In this document: piece by piece, positions 1 through 8,115 of the stretch
How the letters are laid out: each line of letters starts with the position of its first letter
Numbering within the stretch: position 1 is the first letter of the stretch
NCBI GenBank assembly: GCA_943372995.1
Contig: CALSAQ010000003.1
Coordinates: 310,001 to 374,000 of the forward strand
Direction: 5' to 3'
Source of the DNA: CAJBVG01 sp943372995
GTDB lineage: Bacteria > Bacteroidota > Bacteroidia > Sphingobacteriales > Sphingobacteriaceae
DNA length: 64,000 nt
Notes under the pieces: generated by a model
Seen by the model: the letters and a program-made list of their open reading frames with translations, nothing else
Database searches by the model: none
Told to the model about the DNA's origin: nothing
Made by a program: the position numbers and the translations under genes

Positions 1-2
1 CC

Positions 3-386
3 GGCGAGAATAAACAAAAGGCCTTACAGACTATCCAATTTGCAAAAATATTTAATTCTGAAGTATATCTCTTTAAGCAAAACAGTGGCGATGAAGACAA
101 GAAAAACAGGACACAGTTAAACCTAAATTTTTTTAAAAAGCTGTTACTTTCTCAAGATGTGAACTGTTATGTTGAAGAAATGAGTATTTCCGCGAAAGAT
201 TTTCATAAAGAATTTATCAAATTCGCCGAGAAAATATCCGCAGATCTCATCATTATATTAACTAGTCATGATAAAGGTATTATCGATTACGTGTTAGGCC
301 CAACAGAGCAACAAGTGATTAACAATACTGCAAATATCCCAGTGATGTGTGTAAACCCATTACAACTTATTTATACTAGGAAATAG
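3..386 (+). CDS. Universal stress protein (UspA family), 3' part only
   Basis: The reading frame is open from the left edge of the window and ends at 386, so only about the last 127 residues are visible. It reads like the second half of a Bacteroidota UspA protein: a beta strand and helix around GENKQKALQTIQFAKIF, then an alpha/beta stretch ADLIIILTSHDKG, and the family's closing segment EQQVINNTANIPVMCVNP, where a helix is followed by the last strand. UspA proteins are cytoplasmic nucleotide-binding stress proteins; the exact role here is unknown. The true start lies outside the window, so the GTG at 159 is not a start. Its last 11 bases overlap the 3' end of the convergent pgk gene. Family assignment is fairly sure, function is not. 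Confidence 0.7.
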   Translation, partial: GENKQKALQTIQFAKIFNSEVYLFKQNSGDEDKKNRTQLNLNFFKKLLLSQDVNCYVEEMSISAKDFHKEFIKFAEKISADLIIILTSHDKGIIDYVLGPTEQQVINNTANIPVMCVNPLQLIYTRK

Positions 387-1563
387 CAGCAACACCAGGC
401 AGTACTTTACCTTCCATATACTCTAATAAGGCACCACCACCGGTTGAAACATAAGAAACATCGTCGGTTAAATTAAATTTTGCCACCGCTGCAGCAGAAT
501 CTCCACCTCCTATTAAAGAAAAGGCACCGTTTTTTGTTGCATCTACTACCGCAAGTGCTATTTGCTTTGTTCCATTTTCAAAATTACTCATCTCAAAAAC
601 ACCCATAGGTCCATTCCATAAAATTGTTTTTGAATTAGCAATTATTTCTTTGAAGGTTTTTATCGATTTTTCTCCAATATCTAAGCCCATCCAACCATCA
701 GGTATAGAATCGTTGTTAGCACTTGATTTTTGGGCATCATTATTAAATGCATCAGCTATAATTGAATCTACAGGTAATGCTAAGTTCACACCTTTAGATT
801 TTGCTTTTTCTATTAAGCTAAGTGCTAAATCTAATTTGTCTGCTTCGACTAAAGAAGATCCGATGTTACCACCTAGAGCTTTTGCAAATGTATAGGCCAT
901 TCCCCCTCCAATAATAATAGAGTTTACATTATCTAGGAGTTTCTCTATTAATAATATTTTATCCGACACCTTTGCTCCACCCATAATTGCAGTAAACGGA
1001 CGATCGGCATTATTCATTACCTTCTCTGCATTCTTTAATTCGTTTGCCATCACATAACCAAAGACCTTTGCATTAGGGAAGAATTTAGCTACAATGGTTG
1101 TAGAAGCATGTGCTCTGTGTGCTGTACCGAATGCATCGTTCACATATACATCTCCATGTTTCGATAATTTCTCAGCAAAAATTTCATCTCCCTTTTCTTC
1201 TTCTTTATAAAATCTTAAATTTTCTAATAATAAAATTTCACCAGGTTTTAAGTTCGATGATTTCATAAATGCATCATCCGATATACAATCATCAGCAAAA
1301 ATTACATTCGCCTTGGTTAAATCAGAAAGATGTTTTACTATATGTTTTAGTGAATATTTTTCTACAGGACCTTCTTTTGGTCGACCTAAATGAGACATTA
1401 ATACTACAGATCCACCATCAGATAAAATCTTTTTTATTGTTGGAAGTGCTGCCCTCATACGAGTATCATCAGTAATTTCAAAAGCAGCATTCAATGGGAC
1501 ATTAAAATCGACGCGGATTAAGGCTCTTTCCCCTTGGAAGTCAACAGAATCAATAGTTTTCAT
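376..1563 (-). CDS. pgk: Phosphoglycerate kinase
   Basis: 395 residues, the normal bacterial length. The enzyme transfers phosphate from 1,3-bisphosphoglycerate to ADP in glycolysis, in the cytoplasm. Visible signatures in order: the substrate loop RVDFNVPL near residue 17, LMSHLGRPK near 56, NDAFGTAHRAHAST near 142, GGAKVSDKI near 195, WNGPMGVFE near 315, and the C-terminal nucleotide loop GGGDSAAAV followed by STGGGALLEYMEGK. The ATG at 1563 starts directly with MKTIDSVDF and fits the family. A possible -7 element (TATTTTTG, 1584-1591 on the minus strand) lies just upstream, but no good TTG partner is seen. It is convergent with the stress-protein gene and overlaps its end by 11 bases. Identity is certain. 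Confidence 0.98.
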   Translation of the reverse strand: MKTIDSVDFQGERALIRVDFNVPLNAAFEITDDTRMRAALPTIKKILSDGGSVVLMSHLGRPKEGPVEKYSLKHIVKHLSDLTKANVIFADDCISDDAFMKSSNLKPGEILLLENLRFYKEEEKGDEIFAEKLSKHGDVYVNDAFGTAHRAHASTTIVAKFFPNAKVFGYVMANELKNAEKVMNNADRPFTAIMGGAKVSDKILLIEKLLDNVNSIIIGGGMAYTFAKALGGNIGSSLVEADKLDLALSLIEKAKSKGVNLALPVDSIIADAFNNDAQKSSANNDSIPDGWMGLDIGEKSIKTFKEIIANSKTILWNGPMGVFEMSNFENGTKQIALAVVDATKNGAFSLIGGGDSAAAVAKFNLTDDVSYVSTGGGALLEYMEGKVLPGVAAIS

Positions 1564-1600
1564 TTCAAAATTATATTATGCGGCAAAAATAACATTAAAA

Positions 1601-1648
1601 TTAATATGTTAATATGTTAATGAGTGAATATGTTAATGAGCACACGAA
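1601..1648. repeat. 8-bp word array abutting the motB-like stop codon
   Basis: Six consecutive 8-bp units: TTAATATG twice, TTAATGAG, TGAATATG, TTAATGAG, CACACGAA. The last unit ends on the base next to the stop codon (1649-1651, minus strand) of the MotB-like gene. The phase is exact. Related units (CACACGAA, TTAACGAG) recur beside the rpoC stop at 24342-24381. Confidence 0.8.
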
Positions 1649-2335
1649 CTAGTAGTGTATTCTTAGTACCACCCTCCTATTTATCGATTGGTTATTTGGT
1701 ATTGGCTCCCCTTTTGGATTTCTATTAGGCACTACCGGTTGTGTATCTGCATACCCTGAAGCTTTTAGTCGACCAGGCTCCATACCTCTCTCAATTAAAT
1801 ACCTAACTACATTTGAAGCTCTTGCAACAGATAGCTCCCAGTTTGATGGGAAGTTTATATTATTTATAGGATTATCGTCGGTATGCCCCTCAACATCAAT
1901 ATGGAAATTAGCTTTTTTCTTTTTACTTACCGAATTAATAATTTCGAAGATTTTGTCTACAATCTCCTTCCCTTCAGGTAATAATTTTGCATCCCCACTA
2001 TTGTAAAAAGAATTACTCAAGAAACGCATATTAATCCCATTGTCTTTATTTTCAATCTCGAGATTTTTGTTCTTCACCTCTTTCATTAACATCGAATCGA
2101 GCTGATGTTTTATTTCACTTAATGGAGTAACAACTTCCTTATTTTTTACTTTCGATCGGTAACTTGCTTTTACCCTATCCCAAACGTTCTGATCGACATT
2201 AGCTGAGGCAAATAATAAAATAAAGAAACAAAGTAGCAATGTAATCAAATCGGCATACGTAATTAACCAAAGCTCGCCTGGCTCTTCACCATGCAGCGAC
2301 TTCATTACTTTACGTTTGTTATTATCCGACGACAT
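1649..2335 (-). CDS. MotB-like stator protein (plug helix plus OmpA peptidoglycan-binding domain)
   Basis: 228 residues. The N-terminus has the MotB plug pattern EEPGELWLITYADLITLL, followed by a single membrane helix (about residues 24-44). D29 sits where MotB carries its ion-binding aspartate. After a linker, residues about 120-228 form an OmpA-type domain with EGHTDDNPI and ELSVARASNVVRYL, which anchors to peptidoglycan. It is last in a five-gene operon; its ATG overlaps the MotA-like stop by one base (TAATG), so translation is probably coupled. Family knowledge: MotA/MotB conduct ions and push on FliG. Inference: here it is the stator of a rotary machine without a flagellum. A TolR or GldM identity is disfavoured by the OmpA domain and the TYADL plug. 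It is shorter than E. coli MotB (308). Confidence 0.9.
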   Translation of the reverse strand: MSSDNNKRKVMKSLHGEEPGELWLITYADLITLLLCFFILLFASANVDQNVWDRVKASYRSKVKNKEVVTPLSEIKHQLDSMLMKEVKNKNLEIENKDNGINMRFLSNSFYNSGDAKLLPEGKEIVDKIFEIINSVSKKKKANFHIDVEGHTDDNPINNINFPSNWELSVARASNVVRYLIERGMEPGRLKASGYADTQPVVPNRNPKGEPIPNNQSINRRVVLRIHY

Positions 2336-3162
2336 TATTTGTTTGAATTTTGTTTGCTATCGTTTTCCGATTCTCTACTAACAAATGACATTAATTGGTC
2401 TCTGATTACCAATGTTGGCTTATTCTCTTTAAGTAATAATAATCCTTCTAGAATTATTATTTCTCTTCTTTGAGTAAGTGCGGCGTTGTATTTTATCTTC
2501 TTTGCTAATGGGATAAAAAATAAATTTGCAGAAGCAACTCCATATAATGTACCAATTAATCCGGTAGAAATACCCGGACCAATATTCGAAGGGTCGTTCA
2601 AGTTATTTAACATCACAATCATCCCAAGTACTGTTCCCAACATCCCGAATGCTGGTGCAGAATTAGCCATTGAGTGAAATACATCCGACATTTGTAATGC
2701 TTGGTTGTATTCTTTATCGATACTCGTTTCGCCCATTGTTCTAATATCATTAGACGAATAGTTCGTATTGTATAAATCGAACAACAATTTCACAAAAGTA
2801 TCTTTCTCATTTTGTGAAATATGATTCATAAACTCTTTCTTATCTTTTTTTATTCTATCGGCCCAACTCACTACCATTTCAATATCTTCATTAATAGAGA
2901 TGGTTTTGTGTTTAGTCTGACTGAATAATCTTCCAAAATTTCTTAAAGCCGAAAAAACTACATTAATAGGATACATCACAAACATAGCTGCGAGCACTCC
3001 ACCAAATACAATGAAAAAACCTGCAATATGTATAAAAGGATTTTTTAAGAAATTTGGCAAGTAATGTTCCAATCGTATTGCTCCTGCTGTATCCATAATA
3101 CCTAATACAACCAAAGCAGTACAAATAACAAATCCTAAAAATGTACCTAAAGAAAATTTCAT
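2335..3162 (-). CDS. MotA-like stator protein
   Basis: 275 residues with four predicted membrane helices: about 5-24, 43-65, 160-182 and 197-220. A cytoplasmic loop lies between helices 2 and 3. The third and fourth helices carry the MotA/PomA signature SAPAFGMLGTVLGMIVML and GTLYGVASANLFFIPLAKKI, closer to MotA than to ExbB or TolQ by eye. With its MotB-like partner it would form the ion-conducting stator in the inner membrane. The gene starts two bases after the lipoprotein stop and overlaps the MotB-like start by one base. No long C-terminal tail of the ZorA defence type is present. The partner rotor is encoded in the same operon (4767-6602). Confidence 0.9.
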   Translation of the reverse strand: MKFSLGTFLGFVICTALVVLGIMDTAGAIRLEHYLPNFLKNPFIHIAGFFIVFGGVLAAMFVMYPINVVFSALRNFGRLFSQTKHKTISINEDIEMVVSWADRIKKDKKEFMNHISQNEKDTFVKLLFDLYNTNYSSNDIRTMGETSIDKEYNQALQMSDVFHSMANSAPAFGMLGTVLGMIVMLNNLNDPSNIGPGISTGLIGTLYGVASANLFFIPLAKKIKYNAALTQRREIIILEGLLLLKENKPTLVIRDQLMSFVSRESENDSKQNSNK

Positions 3163-3164
3163 AA

Positions 3165-3734
3165 TTATTTTTTTGAAGTAATATCTTTTAATTCTTTAGC
3201 TGTTGGTACTCTAATCTCTGGGTCTAGTTTTGCTGCCTGCATCCAAAGCTCTTTTGCTTTTTCTTCGTTACCCATAACATATAAAACACTTCCCTTTAAT
3301 GATAAGGCCTCAGCTGTTTCAACAATTTTTAATGCTTCATCTATATAGTCGAGTGCCGAATTATAATCATCAACATATAAAAACTCTTGCGCTCTTCTAT
3401 AATATTTCATAGACAGGTTAATTGCATCCATTGCCTCTCTACTTACATTAAGTGTTCCATCTATTACATCTTTCTTAGACTTAGGATCGGTAGTCATGGT
3501 AAGCACAAACTCTTCATTACCTTTTCCCACAGCGTACTCAATGGAAGCTGCGTTGTTTTTGTATTTCACATTTACAGGGTCTTTAACCGAATAAGCTCTA
3601 CGAGCATTTTCTGAGATACGTTGTTGCTCGGCTAAATCCTCTATAGTATATCTTGTTTCACATGAACACAAGACCAATACTGTAGCGAGTAAGCTATATT
3701 TAAGGCCTGTATATAAAGCTGATTCCATAACCAA
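3165..3734 (-). CDS. TPR-containing lipoprotein of the motor operon
   Basis: 189 residues. A hydrophobic signal ends in a lipobox (VLVLCSC, lipidated cysteine C25), so the protein should sit in a periplasm-facing membrane leaflet, probably the outer membrane. The middle (about 35-90) is uncharacterised. Residues about 105-175 look like two TPR-type helix pairs: AINLSMKYYRRAQEFLYVDD and EALSLKGSVLYVMGNEEKAK. The start overlaps the end of the preceding gene by about 35 bases; M1 or M3 are both possible, and no later ATG precedes the lipobox. By position it could play the role that FlgP-like lipoproteins play beside FlgO/FlgT in Vibrio, but no sequence match to FlgP is claimed. Function unknown. 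Confidence 0.75.
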   Translation of the reverse strand: MVMESALYTGLKYSLLATVLVLCSCETRYTIEDLAEQQRISENARRAYSVKDPVNVKYKNNAASIEYAVGKGNEEFVLTMTTDPKSKKDVIDGTLNVSREAMDAINLSMKYYRRAQEFLYVDDYNSALDYIDEALKIVETAEALSLKGSVLYVMGNEEKAKELWMQAAKLDPEIRVPTAKELKDITSKK

Positions 3735-4767
3735 AATTTTGTGTTTGAAGAGAGCTCTTCGTATTTGTAAAAACTGAATTAATAAGGAAATATCTGAAGT
3801 CTGTTTCCAGACTTAAGTTCTGTGTAAAGTTTATCATTAATCCCTGACGAACATAGGGCACCACTTCCGACGATATTAAAGTTCCTATCGACTGAAATGC
3901 TTCCATCCAATATTTTCTAGGTTGATCGTTTTTCTTTAAAAAGCATAACGAGTAATAAAATGCAGCATTAGGCATTATCTTGCCAAATTTCTGAAAATTT
4001 GTAGTATCAATATCAGAGGCAGTGAGCTGTAGATATGAAAGTCCTGTTTTAAATCCATAATACCCATTATGAGTACGGTTAAATGGTTGGCGCCATGCTA
4101 CGTTTGCATCGTATAGCGAGGTAAGAAATTTATCACCTAAATCAACATTATCAACAATATAATATTGTGTTTTTAAGAAAGTAATTCCTAAGCCTACTTG
4201 TAACTCCGCTCTTCGTGGGTTATATAGATCAGGGTTCGAATTAATCACTGTACTATATATCAATTCTTTTGACCTAGATTTTACAACTTGTAAATTAATT
4301 TGATAACCGGTAATATGATCATAGGTTAACTGTGCATATACTAAAGCTTGCAAAGAATACTTATCTATCACTTCACTCATTCTATTCTCATCGAGTATTA
4401 AACGCTCTAATGAATTCTGACGAGTGATGGTGAGATTAGAATCTGTTCCGTTCACAATAGTAAGCGCTTTTTGTTTAAACTCAGGAGCCGAAACTACAGT
4501 AAAACCTGCACCTGCAAAAGTCCCTTCTAATCGGCTTCTAATTTGTGAAGCTTCACTTTCATTGATAATGTATTCTGGATAGTCGAACTGTGCAATAGAA
4601 ACTCTTTTATATAACAAATCATTCACCTTTACTTTATCAGCAATCTCATCCATTAAATCGACTAATTCCAATTGCTTCCTAATGATTGGGTTGTTTTTAT
4701 CTATTTGCGAATATGATGATACATTCCAAAAACTAAAAAACAGCACAACTATTATAATCTTTTTCAT
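3700..4767 (-). CDS. FlgO-like periplasmic domain plus outer-membrane beta-barrel-like region
   Basis: 355 residues with a signal peptide (about 1-20, ending near SYSQ). Residues about 50-185 have the alternating pattern of a FlgO/curli-CsgG-like alpha/beta domain: a strand RVSIAQFDYPEY, helix SQIRSRLEGTFAGAGFTVVS, then VYAQLTYDHITGYQINLQVV and SKELIYSTVI. The rest (about 190-355) is rich in alternating aromatic and polar residues and ends GYGISFIYRP, as outer-membrane strands do. FlgO helps build the outer-membrane ring around some flagella (family knowledge). Here it may couple the inner-membrane motor to the outer membrane (inference). Its ATG overlaps the rotor gene's stop by one base. 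The FlgO resemblance is by eye and needs a profile search. Confidence 0.6.
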   Translation of the reverse strand: MKKIIIVVLFFSFWNVSSYSQIDKNNPIIRKQLELVDLMDEIADKVKVNDLLYKRVSIAQFDYPEYIINESEASQIRSRLEGTFAGAGFTVVSAPEFKQKALTIVNGTDSNLTITRQNSLERLILDENRMSEVIDKYSLQALVYAQLTYDHITGYQINLQVVKSRSKELIYSTVINSNPDLYNPRRAELQVGLGITFLKTQYYIVDNVDLGDKFLTSLYDANVAWRQPFNRTHNGYYGFKTGLSYLQLTASDIDTTNFQKFGKIMPNAAFYYSLCFLKKNDQPRKYWMEAFQSIGTLISSEVVPYVRQGLMINFTQNLSLETDFRYFLINSVFTNTKSSLQTQNFGYGISFIYRP

Positions 4768-6602
4768 TAAGCTACAAGTTTTAAAGTTTTACGTATAGAG
4801 TCGATAATTACTTTTCTTGCACGATCTCTATCTTCTGGGGTTACGGCATTTCCACTTTCCAATTCGGCTTTAATTAGCGACTGCTCACGAGGTGGACGTT
4901 GAACAATAATTTTGTTTTGAACATGACTACTAATTCCTGTAAGTGCGTTAACAATGGTAGTAGTATCAATATCTCTTAATGCAGTTTCTAGTTGTAAGTC
5001 GGTTAAGTAAACTACATTTTTAAATCCAACAAATTGTTGCTTAATATTATTTGCCAATTCTAAATCTTGCGATGCAATGGTACTAATTAATTGATCTTGA
5101 TCTTCATCCTGCATTTGATCTAAAATATCAAGTATAGATTGTAATCCATCAAAAGCAACATTCTTCATACCTTTCACATCAATTGCTTTCTTAGAGAAAT
5201 AGGTTGCCACTTCTCTATATATAGAAGAAGAGATAAAATCAATTTTACTCATCTTCATTAAAATTGAAGAACGACGATTAATTTCTATCATGCTCAATAC
5301 ATTTTTACTTCTCTTACTTTCCAATTGAGCTAATAATATTGCTGATAAATTATCATCCTCTTCTTTAATCATATGAATAATTTGAGAATCGGTAATTTGA
5401 TTTAAGAATTCAAAGAGGTCTTCATTTCTATCAGGCTCTGCATTTAACGAAAGCAATTCTTTACTAAAATCTCTTGCCTCTTGATATTTATCATTATGTG
5501 ATTTTAATTGATGATTGGAGATTGCCTGATTTAATTCCGAATATGCATTGTCGGACATAAAAGGTCTTAAGAAATTAATCAACTTCGGATTAACAGCATT
5601 AAGAGCATTTGCAGCTCTAACCCTTCCCTCTTCTGGATTAGTTAACATCCAAGTTTCAAACATACTCGCCACTTCTTTAGGATTACTAATTACAGATGTA
5701 ATGACGTGTTGGCGATTAAATTCGTAATTGATTATATCTTCTGTTTGATAATTACTTCCACCAGAATCGTTTCCGTTTGGATATATAATATTTAAATCAT
5801 TTGGATTAGCATTATTCCCTAATAATTTAGCTTCCTCATCACCTTTAGATTTCTTATCCGAATCTTTACTCTTACGATAAAGTAAGTACGTAACAAATAC
5901 TATTATGATAAAACAAAGAATTAGTAAAATAACAAACACATACAAAAGAGTATTATCTGTTTCAGCTTTCTCTACTTTATTCTCTGTAGGTTGTACAGCT
6001 GGTCTTTGTTCAGGCTCTTTCTGCTGGAAGTAGTTAGGTACTGGATTAGCAGGTGCTGCATTATTTTTTGCTGTTAAATCTTCTAGGCCTTTTGGAAATA
6101 CTGAACGTTTAATTTTTACAACATCCCCTTTCGTTTCATCAATGGGTATAATTGATCGGATTAATGAATTGATAAAGTCAATATCCGAATTCGAATAAGT
6201 AGTATCTACAATTACATTTACATATAGGTATTCTACTTCCTCAATGCTATATGTGTAATTCTTAGTTGTGTCGACCTCAGAATCTTGATATCCTTTTGGA
6301 AGCACTGGCATTCCTGGTAAACGCTGTAAACTTTTTTTTCTCTTATTTGATGCTGTTGGCTTAATGACCTCCACATTCCCTTGCAACATATTTATATCGA
6401 CCAAAAAAGTACTCGGAGCAAAGAATTTGGTTAATTCTTGACGAACTACGATCTCAAAATTGTTGGCTTGATTTAATGGCTCTGGGTTTTGTCCAGTTTT
6501 GGGTTGATACAGGAAAGATTGACTACTGGCTTGTTCAATACAAACAACACACAGCAAAAAGCTCAAAAAGGTATTAATAAGTATCTTCTTTCCCTCGCTC
6601 AT
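4767..6602 (-). CDS. FliF-like membrane ring protein fused to a FliG-like switch protein
   Basis: 611 residues, first gene of the operon. Signal or membrane segment about 8-28. Residues about 45-170 resemble the last ring-building motif of FliF: RQELTKFFAP, a proline-rich insert with LPGMPVLPKG as in the beta-collar, VEYLYVNVIVD, and DETKGDVVKIKRSVFP, matching FliF's RGDxVxVxxxPF. A strong membrane helix lies at 219-242. The cytoplasmic part reads as FliG: a helical N-domain about 298-385, the middle domain LFEFLNQITDSQIIHMI (396-412) and the C-domain FVGFKNVVYLTD...ALRDIDTTTIVNALTG (524-556) through KVIIDSIRKTLKLV. By-eye alignment to E. coli FliG keeps R281 (R572) and acidic D289 (E580), but K264, D288 and R297 are T555, A579 and T588. 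FliF RBM1/RBM2 are absent. This is the rotor for the MotAB-like pair. No clear promoter was found upstream. Confidence 0.87.
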   Translation of the reverse strand: MSEGKKILINTFLSFLLCVVCIEQASSQSFLYQPKTGQNPEPLNQANNFEIVVRQELTKFFAPSTFLVDINMLQGNVEVIKPTASNKRKKSLQRLPGMPVLPKGYQDSEVDTTKNYTYSIEEVEYLYVNVIVDTTYSNSDIDFINSLIRSIIPIDETKGDVVKIKRSVFPKGLEDLTAKNNAAPANPVPNYFQQKEPEQRPAVQPTENKVEKAETDNTLLYVFVILLILCFIIIVFVTYLLYRKSKDSDKKSKGDEEAKLLGNNANPNDLNIIYPNGNDSGGSNYQTEDIINYEFNRQHVITSVISNPKEVASMFETWMLTNPEEGRVRAANALNAVNPKLINFLRPFMSDNAYSELNQAISNHQLKSHNDKYQEARDFSKELLSLNAEPDRNEDLFEFLNQITDSQIIHMIKEEDDNLSAILLAQLESKRSKNVLSMIEINRRSSILMKMSKIDFISSSIYREVATYFSKKAIDVKGMKNVAFDGLQSILDILDQMQDEDQDQLISTIASQDLELANNIKQQFVGFKNVVYLTDLQLETALRDIDTTTIVNALTGISSHVQNKIIVQRPPREQSLIKAELESGNAVTPEDRDRARKVIIDSIRKTLKLVA

Positions 6603-6820
6603 AATTTATCAATGAAATAGTCGATTGGTCTAGTTAATTAGGGTACTACACATTATAGCCGCTTTTAAAAATATGTATATTTTATATAAAAACAAACATT
6701 TTTGAAGCTGCTACAAGCCAATAAATGCCATTAAAGCCCTTTTTAGACTACTGAAACATGAATAAACAATTAGAAAGAATTGAAAATCAGCAGGTCATAG
6801 GCATAATCAAAACCAAAATA

Positions 6821-7225
6821 TTATTCCTTGTCTTCCCAACTTGATTGGATATTATCTATTTCTCTTCTTTCTTTTTTAGTAGGGCGGCCTGTTCCACGGT
6901 CTCTTTTCAAAACAGGGGTTGTAAAAACTGAATGAAACTTAGGAGCATCATCTTTTGGTGATAAATCTTCAAAATATTTTTGAACTGAACTTGCATCTAG
7001 TCTTTTTTCGAGTAATTCGAGAACTTTAACAACTTTCTTTTGTTGATCTTTTTGAATATGATAAACATCGCCAACTTTAACCACATAAGATGCTTTTATA
7101 CTTTGCTGGTCTAGTTTAATTTTTCCAGCCTTACATGCATCTGTAGCTAAACTTCTGGTTTTAAAGATTCGAATGGCCCATAAATATTTATCGATTCTGA
7201 GCTTTTCATTTTTTTCAGTTGTCAT
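6821..7225 (-). CDS. S4-domain RNA-binding protein, Hsp15-like
   Basis: 134 residues. The N-terminal S4 fold is clear: LRIDKYLWAIRIFKTRSLATDACKAG, then the second strand pair with KASYVVKVGDVYHI. The basic C-terminus (TPVLKRDRGTGRPTKKERRE) is typical of Hsp15/HslR-like proteins, which bind stalled 50S subunits with attached tRNA in E. coli. The substrate in Bacteroidota is not established. It is divergent from dapD with 68 bases between the starts. The 218 bases between this gene and the motor operon (6603-6820) hold nothing I can name beyond AT-rich sequence; the operon's promoter should be there, but no clean -33/-7 pair was found. Confidence 0.85.
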   Translation of the reverse strand: MTTEKNEKLRIDKYLWAIRIFKTRSLATDACKAGKIKLDQQSIKASYVVKVGDVYHIQKDQQKKVVKVLELLEKRLDASSVQKYFEDLSPKDDAPKFHSVFTTPVLKRDRGTGRPTKKERREIDNIQSSWEDKE

Positions 7226-7241
7226 GGAAAAATATACTCGA

Positions 7242-7268
7242 TTGAATTAATTTTTTAAATTACTTTTG
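7242..7268 (+). promoter_or_regulatory. Candidate Bacteroidota-type promoter of dapD
   Basis: TACTTTTG at 7261-7268 fits the -7 consensus TAnnTTTG. A TTG lies at 7242-7244, 16 bases upstream, slightly shorter than the 17-20 seen at other promoters here. It sits 26 bases before the dapD ATG. Confidence 0.5.
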
Positions 7269-7293
7269 TGATGAGAATATAAAATTACACCTT

Positions 7294-8112
7294 ATGATTA
7301 ATAAATATAAAGAATTAATAGAAAAAGCATGGGAAGATCGTAACATGCTAACTTATCCAGATGTAGCACAGGCCATTGAATTTGTAATCGACAAACTTGA
7401 TAAAGGCGAATTGAGAGTTGCCGAATTAGTATTAAACAGATGGCATGTAAACGATTGGGTAAAAAAAGCAGTTATTCTATATTTCCCTATTTCTGTTATG
7501 CAAGAGACCAAAGTAGGTCCTTTTGTATTTCACGACAAAATGAAACTAAAAACCAATTATAAAGCTGCAGGAGTAAGAGTAGTTCCTCATGGTGTGGCTA
7601 GGTATGGAGCTTTTCTTGCAAAAGGTGTAATTATGATGCCTTCATACGTAAATATTGGTGCTTATGTTGATGAAGGTACAATGGTTGATACTTGGGCTAC
7701 GGTAGGTTCTTGTGCTCAAATCGGAAAAAATGTACACCTAAGTGGTGGTGTTGGAATTGGTGGTGTTTTAGAACCTGTACAAGCCGCACCTGTAATTATA
7801 GAAGATGGATGTTTTATTGGTTCTAGATGTATAGTTGTTGAGGGTGTACGCGTAGAGAAAGAAGCTGTATTAGGAGCAAATGTGGTATTAACTGGTTCTA
7901 CAAAAATTATAGATGTAACGGGCGACGAACCTGTAGAACATAAAGGTATTGTTCCATCTCGTTCTGTAGTAATACCTGGTTCTTACACTAAAAAATATCC
8001 TGCAGGAGAATATCAAGTACCATGTGCTCTCATTATTGGTAAACGTAAAGAATCTACCGATTTAAAAACTTCACTTAATGATACGTTGAGGGAGTATAAT
8101 GTAGCAGTATAA
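7294..8112 (+). CDS. dapD: 2,3,4,5-tetrahydropyridine-2,6-dicarboxylate N-succinyltransferase
   Basis: 272 residues, the full family length. DapD succinylates tetrahydrodipicolinate with succinyl-CoA, a cytoplasmic step towards meso-diaminopimelate and lysine. The central left-handed beta-helix hexapeptides are plain: GVRVVPHGVARYGAFLAKG, VNIGAYVDEGTMVDTWA, VGSCAQIGKNVHLSGGVGIG and FIGSRCIVVEGVRVEKEAVLG. An N-terminal helical domain precedes them (about 1-100). The ATG at 7294 is preceded by a plausible promoter. The stop codon is followed within three bases by a 7-bp word array. No other dap gene is in the window. Confidence 0.97.
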   Translation: MINKYKELIEKAWEDRNMLTYPDVAQAIEFVIDKLDKGELRVAELVLNRWHVNDWVKKAVILYFPISVMQETKVGPFVFHDKMKLKTNYKAAGVRVVPHGVARYGAFLAKGVIMMPSYVNIGAYVDEGTMVDTWATVGSCAQIGKNVHLSGGVGIGGVLEPVQAAPVIIEDGCFIGSRCIVVEGVRVEKEAVLGANVVLTGSTKIIDVTGDEPVEHKGIVPSRSVVIPGSYTKKYPAGEYQVPCALIIGKRKESTDLKTSLNDTLREYNVAV

Positions 8113-8115
8113 ATC

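Noticed and set aside
650..895. Plus-strand frame inside pgk, and similar frames opposite rpoB, rpoC, tuf and the RND gene
   Set aside because: These are antisense shadows of strongly conserved genes with no own family signature, promoter or context.
1649..3162. Zorya-type defence stator (ZorA/ZorB) or GldL/GldM motor
   Set aside because: The MotA-like protein lacks the long ZorA tail, no ZorC/ZorD/ZorE-type helicase or nuclease is near, and the MotB-like protein has an OmpA domain rather than GldM repeats. A FliG-like partner in the operon fits a flagellar-type motor.
6758..6844. Short plus-strand ORF of 28 codons (MNKQLERIENQQVIGIIKT)
   Set aside because: It overlaps the end of the S4 gene on the other strand, has no supporting context and is too short to assign. 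It could be a gene remnant, but this cannot be shown.
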